Positions 1-5,793 of a stretch of 23,464 nt of DNA are shown one piece after another. Within the stretch, counting starts at the first letter, position 1, and each line of letters starts with the position of its first letter. The position numbers and the translations under genes were made by a program. The notes beneath the pieces are model-generated. The model did no database searches, had not been told where the DNA came from, and saw nothing but the letters and a program-made list of their open reading frames with translations. The stretch is from JAJTFA01 sp044351265 (GTDB lineage Bacteria; Bacteroidota; Bacteroidia; UKL13-3): contig JBILGC010000029.1 in NCBI GenBank assembly GCA_044351265.1, forward strand, positions 1-23,464, written 5' to 3'.

Positions 1-606
1 GTAGTTTGAATTATTTGCATAGAAATTCTTTTGATCGAACTGAGAGCCTGTTCCGGTTACTTTATCTTCTAAAATAGCAATAACTAGGTTACAACCTGCA
101 GAGATATCTTCTAAAAATCCCACAGTAACTTTAACCGTTGCAGCGTCTCCACTTACACCAGAAGCATCGATTCGTAGCCCTACTCCTGCTTGTTTAGCCA
201 TCTCTGCTGCAGTCATTGATTCCCAAACGTTGCGACTTTGAACAACTTTATTATCGGAGCCTAGAACCCTGTTTATCATTCCGGTAGGGAATCCGGTTAC
301 GCTAAAAGTTGACTTATAATAGCTATTGTATTCTGCAGGTTGCATTCCATCTCCTGAATGCACCATAACAGGGACAATCTTCGAACCATTTGCTGCCATC
401 ATATTATCTACTTTCAAGTGACCATCAACGCACCAGCCGCACCATGCACCGGTAAATTCCTCAATTAACACTTTTTTAGTAAAACTTGAAGGTAAGGTAA
501 TGGCATCATCTACCTTAGGCTCAGTTGTTTCTTCGTCTTTGCAACCGGTTGCAACAACAGCAAACATTGCCATTATTGCTAAAATTGATTTGAATGATTT
601 TCTCAT
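1..606 (-). CDS. Omp28-like thioredoxin-fold lipoprotein (3' end outside window)
   Basis: The reading frame starts at ATG 606 and runs open to base 1, giving 202 residues with the C-terminus missing. The N-terminus is a lipoprotein signal (charged MRKSFK, hydrophobic stretch, then VVATGC with lipidation Cys22). Residues 46-60 (VLIEEFTGAWCGWCV) carry a thioredoxin-type CxxC, Cys56-Gly-Trp-Cys59, and the later FPTG stretch near residue 105 fits the cis-proline loop of that fold. This pattern is typical of the Omp28-related outer-membrane family of Bacteroidota. The inferred location is the outer membrane or periplasm; whether it works as a redox protein is not shown. A well-formed promoter lies just upstream. 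A second protein with the same kind of module is encoded at 13120-15252. Confidence 0.8.
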   Translation of the reverse strand, partial: MRKSFKSILAIMAMFAVVATGCKDEETTEPKVDDAITLPSSFTKKVLIEEFTGAWCGWCVDGHLKVDNMMAANGSKIVPVMVHSGDGMQPAEYNSYYKSTFSVTGFPTGMINRVLGSDNKVVQSRNVWESMTAAEMAKQAGVGLRIDASGVSGDAATVKVTVGFLEDISAGCNLVIAILEDKVTGTGSQFDQKNFYANNSNY

Positions 607-640
607 ATGATATAATTGTTATTAGGTTTTTATATAAAGT

Positions 641-670
641 CAAAACTAAAAAATAAATTAACAAAATCAA
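641..670 (-). promoter_or_regulatory. Promoter of the Omp28-like lipoprotein
   Basis: On the minus strand TAGTTTTG (648-641) matches the Bacteroidota -7 consensus TAnnTTTG. A TTG at 670-668 lies exactly 19 bp upstream as the -33 element. The predicted start of transcription is near 636, giving a leader of about 30 nt before ATG 606. Confidence 0.6.
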
Positions 671-697
671 GTAAATGATGCATGTAAAAATTAAATA

Positions 698-3562
698 TTA
701 AAACCGAACTGCCAAACCTGTAATAATATGCCTTTGCTCCAAAAAGCGGGCAGGGTTGGTTGGCGGAGGCCCTTGAACCCCAAGACGAGGATCATTATAC
801 CTGGGATCAACCCAAGTGTCCGGTACATTTTGGCCGGGGCTATATGCCTTGCCTGTTACCGGGTTTACAATGGCAGCATTTTTATTGTCAAAAATATTAG
901 TAATCTGTATGTTCCAAGATAAATTTAAACGGCCAAAATTCCACCACTTGGTAAAGGTAAAATCACACCAAAACCAATACTCACCTATCTCGTTCCAGCG
1001 GGCATTCGGGTCGGTGTTTACTACATAAATAGGCCTGCCGGTGTTCGGATCATTCCTATCAAAAACATAAGGTGTATACCTTACCCCTGAGCGATAAACT
1101 GTTTCAAAATAAAAACTCATTTTATTTAGCCAGTTCTTCCCAAACAGCCCTTCTTTCCTATCAATTTTAACTATATGATTTGTCTTACAATCAAAAGGAA
1201 CATCCCAAGGCAGGTAATACTCTCTTGTATCTTCCACCGCACCATTGGCAAGCAATTCCTTAATTTTTTCATTGGCACTTGCACTTTGACCGGTTGTAAC
1301 CATATATGTAAATGACGCCTGACCTGTATACCAGTTGCCAATACGTTTGATATAACCAAGCTCAATACCACGTGAGCGAGCATAGTCACTGTTTATACGG
1401 ATGGTGCGTGCCACCTCCCTACCGGTTACATCTTTTATAAGTAAAGAGGTAGTGGTGATAAAATCGTACTTATCTTTCCAAAATGCCGTGAGAGTTAGTG
1501 CATCATTGCTGGTAATTTGTGTTTTCAAACCAATTTCATAACTGATGTCAACTTCAGGATTCAGATCCGGGTTGCCAACATTTGCAATGGTTGACCTATC
1601 CTGATAAAATGGATTTAAACCCGGATAGATAAATGAAGGATGTGGAAGTATGGTATTGTGTGTGTAATTAAAAAATAAAACTTGATTTTCTCTTATCGGG
1701 AATGAGGCTGAGATTTTAGGCAAAAACCTTAATTTATAACGCAATCCACCTATGTCTATACTATTATTTTTATAGCTCTCTCTTAACTCTTCTCTTACGG
1801 GCGCCTCTGGATTTATTATAGCATCATCTACATATTTACCAGGAGCCCAATACTCTAATCTGCCACCTATGTTTGCAATTAATCCTTTGTATTTGATTTG
1901 ATCGGTTATCCAGAAACCACCGCGCTGCGGACTCACCTTCCACACATCACTCTGCTGGCCCAAACGGAAAGTTTGTGATTTGGTTCCATCAGCAAGCGGA
2001 ATGGGTGCACCAATCCATGGCCTCACAATATCTATCCATTGCATTTCCTGAAACTTGAGCTCCATGCCAAAATTTAATTTATTCAATGAGTTCTTGGAAA
2101 ATAAATTTCCCTGAGCCTTTATCATGTACTCTTCAAAGTAGTGATCATGCCATAGGGTAGCTATCCCTCCGTTATTAAAAAAACCGGATGGATTGTTTAC
2201 ATAAGCTATGCTATCACCCGGATTAAAATAGCTTGTTGGAAACAAGGTCATGCTGGCAGGGTCAAATACAGCATCAACATCACCGGGTCTCCAAGGTCTG
2301 CCATTTGCATCTGCTCTTAACCTAACAAAAAATCTTGAACCGGTTACAGTATAGGTAAAACGTTTACTTACGGATTGTTTCCAATCAACAGAGGTCATGT
2401 AGGCATCATGCGTAAAGGTATTGGCATTATCCATCTGATTGCTAAACAAATACTGAAAACCGGGTTGGAATGGTAAATCATTACCAAAAATACGAAGCAT
2501 GTTTACATCCTGATTCACGGTAATAGATCTCAGTTGGGTAAAGGTAATCATCTTACCACCTTTGAAAGAATAATTGAGTTTTAGGAACGCACTCCAACGG
2601 TTATCCTGAAAAGGGGCCCAGGTTTTACCATTATCTGCATCATATAAAGATGATTGTAATTGATTAGCCGGATTTTTATAAAATTCATCTGTAAATGCCC
2701 CACGCAATGCAATAGAAAATTTTAGGCGATTCTCCAGTTTCTTTTTAAAAAGAGGACCATTTAAATTCAGTTCGGCAACCTGACTATTCCAGCAACTGCG
2801 CCAGCTTTCGTTAAACCCGAAATTATCACGTTTATAGCTGGCATTTACTTCTACACGGTCGCCACCGGTTCTGGTTTTGGCATTAATAACACCTGCTGTT
2901 GCATCACCCACATCGGCACCTATTCCACCAGTAGTAATTTCAATATCGCCAATGGCATTGGCTCCAATATCCAATCCAAATCCCGTTCCCGAGAGTGGAT
3001 CGGTTACCTTCACACCATCAATATAAACTCCGGTTTCGTAAGTACGCCCACCACGTATGCTTACACCTGCAGGACTTTGAATTACTCCAGGCTGGGTATT
3101 GATAATTTTTTGTAACTGCCTGGCAGGAGCCAATTCTATATTTTCCTGTGATATGGTATTGGTTGATGCAGCCTTTTCAATATCAATCAGTGGCTTCTTG
3201 CCTACAATCACCACATCCTGATCAATGGTAACTGATGAAGGTAGCAATTCAATTTGTAAATCTTTGGTTTCACCGGCTTTAACTCTAATGCCCGTAAGTA
3301 AAACCTTAGCATATCCGATATATGCAATCTCTACGGTGTATTCGCCCGGTCTAATATTTCTTATGCTGAACTTCCCATTTATATCGGTAACTGCGCCCAT
3401 AGATGTACCTTTCAGCAATACGTTTACACCAATCAGTTCACTATTGTCTTTTTTATCTTTTACTGTGCCTGAAATAATACCTGTTTGAGCAAGTAATTGA
3501 TGGCTAAATAAAATGCCAAGTACAAGAAATAAAAAAAGCTGTAGGTATGGGCGTTTAATCAT
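698..3562 (-). CDS. TonB-dependent receptor with carboxypeptidase-regulatory-like domain
   Basis: This 954-residue outer-membrane receptor starts at ATG 3562; a TTG five codons upstream is possible but less likely. Residues 1-26 are a signal peptide ending LLAQ. Residues ~29-108 form a carboxypeptidase-D regulatory-like domain (ISGTVKDK, GVNVLLKGT, DINGKFSI, YTVEIAYIGY). A plug domain follows at ~125-230 (IRGGRTYETGVYIDGVKV), then a long beta-barrel ending in Arg-Phe, as is usual for barrel assembly. No SusD-like lipoprotein is adjacent, so it is not a classical SusC/SusD pair and the substrate cannot be read from context. It is divergent from the E2 gene at 3738, with 175 bp between. I see no convincing promoter for it: the closest -7 matches each have a mismatch and no well-spaced -33. 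Confidence 0.92.
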   Translation of the reverse strand: MIKRPYLQLFLFLVLGILFSHQLLAQTGIISGTVKDKKDNSELIGVNVLLKGTSMGAVTDINGKFSIRNIRPGEYTVEIAYIGYAKVLLTGIRVKAGETKDLQIELLPSSVTIDQDVVIVGKKPLIDIEKAASTNTISQENIELAPARQLQKIINTQPGVIQSPAGVSIRGGRTYETGVYIDGVKVTDPLSGTGFGLDIGANAIGDIEITTGGIGADVGDATAGVINAKTRTGGDRVEVNASYKRDNFGFNESWRSCWNSQVAELNLNGPLFKKKLENRLKFSIALRGAFTDEFYKNPANQLQSSLYDADNGKTWAPFQDNRWSAFLKLNYSFKGGKMITFTQLRSITVNQDVNMLRIFGNDLPFQPGFQYLFSNQMDNANTFTHDAYMTSVDWKQSVSKRFTYTVTGSRFFVRLRADANGRPWRPGDVDAVFDPASMTLFPTSYFNPGDSIAYVNNPSGFFNNGGIATLWHDHYFEEYMIKAQGNLFSKNSLNKLNFGMELKFQEMQWIDIVRPWIGAPIPLADGTKSQTFRLGQQSDVWKVSPQRGGFWITDQIKYKGLIANIGGRLEYWAPGKYVDDAIINPEAPVREELRESYKNNSIDIGGLRYKLRFLPKISASFPIRENQVLFFNYTHNTILPHPSFIYPGLNPFYQDRSTIANVGNPDLNPEVDISYEIGLKTQITSNDALTLTAFWKDKYDFITTTSLLIKDVTGREVARTIRINSDYARSRGIELGYIKRIGNWYTGQASFTYMVTTGQSASANEKIKELLANGAVEDTREYYLPWDVPFDCKTNHIVKIDRKEGLFGKNWLNKMSFYFETVYRSGVRYTPYVFDRNDPNTGRPIYVVNTDPNARWNEIGEYWFWCDFTFTKWWNFGRLNLSWNIQITNIFDNKNAAIVNPVTGKAYSPGQNVPDTWVDPRYNDPRLGVQGPPPTNPARFLEQRHIITGLAVRF

Positions 3563-3687
3563 GTTAAAGGACTGCAAATTAATAGAAATTATGAAAGTAT
3601 AAAATCAAGTTTATATGAATTACAAACCTTTCCTTGCATTTATCATCTTGTACATGCGGGTGTTTATTGCTGCCAACCTAACAAAGG

Positions 3688-3717
3688 TTTAATATATCAA
3701 ATCAATTTATACCTTTG
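3688..3717 (+). promoter_or_regulatory. Promoter of the 2-oxoglutarate dehydrogenase E2 gene
   Basis: TACCTTTG at 3710-3717 is a perfect TAnnTTTG -7 box. A TTTA at 3688-3691, 18 bp upstream, is an acceptable -33 element. Transcription would start near 3722, leaving a leader of about 16 nt before ATG 3738. The gene therefore appears to be transcribed separately from any E1 gene. Confidence 0.6.
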
Positions 3718-3737
3718 TAACACTTTCAATAAACAAT

Positions 3738-4964
3738 ATGGCATTAGAAATAAAAGTACCAACCGTTGGTGAATCAATAAGCGAGGTAACAATTGCCCGC
3801 TGGAATAAGAAAGATGGCGATTATGTAGAAATGGATGAATTATTGTGCGAACTCGAATCTGATAAAGCCACATTTGAATTGAATGCCGAAGCAGCTGGTG
3901 TTCTTACCAGAAAGGGGAATGAAGGTGATACCATTAAGGTTGGTGATATCATTGCAGTGATTGATACTGCAGCAGCTAAGCCTGCAGGCGCTAAAGTAAC
4001 CGCTGCTCCCGAAAAGAAAACAGAAGCACCGAAGGCTGAAAATTTAAACGATAATACTAAAACCGAAAGCAAAGAAACTTATGCTAAAGGAGCACCCAGC
4101 CCTGCCGCAGCAAAAATATTAGCTGAAAAAGGTATTGACCCTAAAGAAGTGAAAGGCTCCGGTATTGCCGGTCGCATCACTAAGGCAGATGCGATGGCAG
4201 CTGAGCTGAAGGTTACCCGAAATGAATCAAAATCGCGTAACGAAAGAAGCGAAAAAATGAGTTCACTGAGAAAAACAGTTTCTCGTAGACTGGTGGCTGT
4301 AAAAAATGAAACGGCCATGCTTACCACATTTAATGAGGTGGACATGAAACCCATCATGGATTTGCGCAATCAATTTAAAAATCAGTTTAAAGAAACACAT
4401 GGGGTTAACCTTGGTTTTATGAGCTTTTTCACAAAGGCAGTTTGTGTGGCGCTGAAGCAATATCCAGCAGTTAATGCCTATATCAATGGAGAGGAAATTG
4501 TATACCATGATTATTGTGATGTTTCTATTGCTGTTAGTGCACCTAAAGGATTAGTGGTACCTGTTATTAGAAATGCCGAAAGTTTAACGCTTGCTGAAAT
4601 AGAGAGAGAAGTAGTGAATTTGGCAACCAAAGCAAGGGAAAATAAACTAAGCATACAGGAAATGACAGGAGGCACTTTTACCATAACCAATGGTGGAGTT
4701 TTTGGAAGTATGCTTAGCACGCCTATAATCAATGCACCGCAATCCGCTATTTTAGGGATGCACAATATTGTAGAACGTCCGGTAGTAAAAGACGGACAAA
4801 TCGTAATCAGACCAATTATGTATGTGGCACTAAGTTATGACCACCGCATTATTGATGGCCGCGAGTCGGTTGGTTTCCTTGTTAAAGTAAAACAATGCCT
4901 CGAGAACCCTTCTCTGTTGCTAACCGAAGGGAATGATCCTCAGAGGATGCTGCTGGGACTATAG
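3738..4964 (+). CDS. sucB: Dihydrolipoyllysine succinyltransferase (E2 of 2-oxoglutarate dehydrogenase)
   Basis: The protein is the core acyltransferase of the 2-oxoglutarate dehydrogenase complex of the TCA cycle; it transfers the succinyl group from lipoamide to CoA. The 408 residues contain one lipoyl domain (1-77) with lipoylated Lys43 in ESDKATFEL, a charged linker (80-117), a peripheral subunit-binding domain (~118-155, APSPAAAKILAEKGID) and a catalytic domain with His369 and Asp373 in SYDHRIIDG. The single lipoyl domain, the PTVGESISEV start and the ending NDPQRMLLGL fit SucB better than the pyruvate-type E2. The E1 gene (sucA) is not next to it: upstream is a divergent TonB receptor and downstream a repeat array and tRNAs. 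E3 is encoded at 15818-17215. Confidence 0.93.
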   Translation: MALEIKVPTVGESISEVTIARWNKKDGDYVEMDELLCELESDKATFELNAEAAGVLTRKGNEGDTIKVGDIIAVIDTAAAKPAGAKVTAAPEKKTEAPKAENLNDNTKTESKETYAKGAPSPAAAKILAEKGIDPKEVKGSGIAGRITKADAMAAELKVTRNESKSRNERSEKMSSLRKTVSRRLVAVKNETAMLTTFNEVDMKPIMDLRNQFKNQFKETHGVNLGFMSFFTKAVCVALKQYPAVNAYINGEEIVYHDYCDVSIAVSAPKGLVVPVIRNAESLTLAEIEREVVNLATKARENKLSIQEMTGGTFTITNGGVFGSMLSTPIINAPQSAILGMHNIVERPVVKDGQIVIRPIMYVALSYDHRIIDGRESVGFLVKVKQCLENPSLLLTEGNDPQRMLLGL

Positions 4965-5004
4965 ACGCTAAGTCAAACGTTTAAATAACTAAATTTTCTG
5001 GATT

Positions 5005-5021
5005 AATCCTGAATCAGGATT
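5005..5021. repeat. Perfect inverted repeat at the front of the repeat array
   Basis: AATCCTG-AAT-CAGGATT is a 7-bp perfect stem with a 3-nt spacer. It overlaps the start of the first 99-bp repeat unit. The right arm can instead pair with AATCCT at 5027-5032, so two alternative small hairpins exist here. Confidence 0.6.
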
Positions 5022-5052
5022 TACATAATCCTAAGGGGGTGGATGCTCAAGC

Positions 5053-5085
5053 AAAGCCTGTCGCTATCCGACTTAAGGCTTTTTT
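5053..5085 (+). terminator. Terminator-like hairpin, repeat copy 1 (end of sucB unit)
   Basis: AAAGCCT (5053-5059) pairs with AGGCTTT (5076-5082), and an inner GTCG pairs with CGAC. A run of six T's follows on the plus strand. It is the first intrinsic-terminator-like structure downstream of the E2 gene. Confidence 0.65.
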
Positions 5086-5151
5086 ATCATTCAGCCTTCC
5101 AACAACATAAGAGCAGGATTTACATCATCCTATGGGGGTGGATGCTCAAGC

Positions 5152-5184
5152 AAAGCCTGTCGCTATCCGACTTAAGGCTTTTTT
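5152..5184 (+). terminator. Terminator-like hairpin, repeat copy 2
   Basis: Same stem, inner stem and T-run as in copy 1, exactly 99 bp downstream. It would be a redundant back-up terminator if the structure works as one. Confidence 0.55.
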
Positions 5185-5251
5185 GTCATCCAGCCTTACA
5201 ACAACATAAGAGCAGGATTTACATAATCCTATGGGGGGGGGGTGCTCAAAC

Positions 5252-5284
5252 AAAGCCTGTCGCTTTGCGACTTAAGGCTTTTTT
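5252..5284 (+). terminator. Terminator-like hairpin, repeat copy 3
   Basis: The outer stem AAAGCCT/AGGCTTT and the T-run are unchanged. The inner segment has diverged from GTCGCTATCCGAC to GTCGCTTTGCGAC, which lengthens the inner stem from 4 to 5 bp. The changes thus preserve and improve the fold. Confidence 0.55.
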
Positions 5285-5298
5285 GTCATTCAGCCTTA

Positions 5299-5315
5299 CA
5301 ACAACAAAGTTGTTG
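5299..5315. repeat. Inverted repeat at the end of the repeat array
   Basis: CAACAAC-AAA-GTTGTTG forms a 7-bp perfect stem with a 3-nt loop. It arises where copy 3 departs from copies 1 and 2 (CAACAACATAAGAG becomes CAACAACAAAGTTG). No T-run follows, so it is not a terminator. Its role is unknown. Confidence 0.5.
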
Positions 5316-5324
5316 ACGGCTTCA

Positions 5325-5361
5325 TAACAAAAAAGCCTGAACATTTTCATGTTCAGGCTTT
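5325..5361 (-). terminator. Terminator of the tRNA-Ser/tRNA-Pro unit
   Basis: AAAGCCTGAACAT (5332-5344) and ATGTTCAGGCTTT (5349-5361) form a perfect 13-bp stem with a TTTC loop. Read on the minus strand, six T's follow the stem core, directly downstream of tRNA-Pro. It can also stop plus-strand transcripts coming through the repeat array. Confidence 0.85.
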
Positions 5362-5366
5362 GCTTG

Positions 5367-5440
5367 TCGGGGTGGCAGGATTTGAACCTACGACCTCCAC
5401 ATCCCAAATGTGGCGCGATACCAGGCTACGCTACACCCCG
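5367..5440 (-). tRNA. tRNA-Pro (anticodon TGG)
   Basis: The 74-nt cloverleaf reads on the minus strand. Acceptor arms are CGGGGTG (5440-5434) and CACCCCG (5374-5368), with discriminator A at 5367. The anticodon loop TTTGGGA lies between CCACA and TGTGG, giving anticodon TGG, which reads CCN proline codons. The T arm contains GGTTCAAATCC. The 3' CCA is not encoded. It lies 39 nt downstream of tRNA-Ser in the same transcription unit. Confidence 0.95.
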
Positions 5441-5479
5441 ATTGAAATTCTTTTCAGAATTTCATTTCAAAAAATAATG

Positions 5480-5569
5480 CGGAGAGAGAGGGATTCGAAC
5501 CCTCGATACGAGTAAACCCCGTATGTCGGTTTAGCAAACCGGTGGTTTCAGCCACTCACCCATCTCTCC
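5480..5569 (-). tRNA. tRNA-Ser (anticodon GCT)
   Basis: A 90-nt class II tRNA with a long variable arm (about 20 nt, ATACGGGG...CTCGTAT). Acceptor arms GGAGAGA (5569-5563) and TCTCTCC (5487-5481) pair perfectly, and the discriminator is G, the serine identity base. The anticodon loop TTGCTAA gives anticodon GCT, reading AGC/AGT. The T arm contains GGTTCGAATCC. The next bases are CA, not CCA, so the tail is added after transcription. Confidence 0.96.
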
Positions 5570-5588
5570 TTTATTTTTTAAAGGACTG

Positions 5589-5618
5589 CAAAGCTAAAGG
5601 TTTCAATAATATATACAA
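5589..5618 (-). promoter_or_regulatory. Promoter of the tRNA unit
   Basis: On the minus strand TAGCTTTG (5596-5589) is a perfect -7 box, and TTG (5618-5616) lies 19 bp upstream as -33. Predicted initiation is near 5584, about 15 nt before the mature 5' end of tRNA-Ser. Confidence 0.7.
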
Positions 5619-5661
5619 GCAATTTAAGCCTCTTTTTTACTTTTTTATACAACGTTTAGCA

Positions 5662-5695
5662 TTGCCTTAGAATTTGTGCAAAATGTATAGGTTTG
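5662..5695 (+). promoter_or_regulatory. Possible promoter of the AAA+ ATPase unit
   Basis: TAGGTTTG at 5688-5695 matches the -7 consensus perfectly. The nearest TTG (5662-5664) is 23 bp upstream, longer than usual, so the -33 element is doubtful. It would give a leader of about 93 nt before ATG 5794. The rest of 5570-5793 shows nothing else I can name. Confidence 0.4.
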
Positions 5696-5793
5696 AAAAT
5701 ATGAAGTTTACGTGTTGCTTACAAACCTATGCTTAAATTAATAAATCTTATCAGAAATTAGCAACGTTATCCGAATCCTCAATAGAACAAACA

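Larger units (their letters stand above)
5015..5312. repeat. Three tandem copies of a ~99-bp intergenic repeat
   Basis: Units begin at 5015, 5114 and 5213 (each starts CAGGATTTACAT). The first two periods are exactly 99 bp; the third unit is about 100 bp because its G-rich segment has one extra base. Each unit holds, in order: a short inverted repeat (AGGATT/AATCCT, weaker in copy 2); a G-rich run (GGGGGTGG in copies 1 and 2, ten G's at 5233-5242 in copy 3); a terminator-like hairpin AAAGCCT...AGGCTTTTTT; and a downstream AGCCTT that could pair with the same AAGGCT arm instead. Copies 1 and 2 differ at only a few bases. Frames open through the repeats only because 99 is a multiple of three, and the frame breaks in copy 3. 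The array fills most of the 402 bp between the E2 gene and tRNA-Pro. I do not recognise the family. Confidence 0.9.

Noticed and set aside
3563..3577. TTG start five codons upstream of the TonB receptor ATG
   Set aside because: ATG 3562 gives a standard signal peptide start (MIKRPYLQLF), and nothing supports the rarer codon.
3738..4964. A second pyruvate-type E2 instead of SucB
   Set aside because: The PTVGESISEV start, the linker and the MLLGL ending follow the succinyltransferase pattern. The gene at 21839 has the pyruvate-type PKMSDTMTEG start.
5015..5312. CRISPR array or integron attC cluster
   Set aside because: Adjacent near-identical 99-bp units have no unique spacers, and no cas or integrase genes or attC core sites are present.
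5043..5327. Open frame of 94 codons with internally repeated sequence (MLKQSLSLSDLRLF...) across the 99-bp repeats
   Set aside because: The frame stays open only because the repeat period is a multiple of three. It changes frame in copy 3, has no recognisable domain, and the DNA is better explained by hairpins with T-runs.
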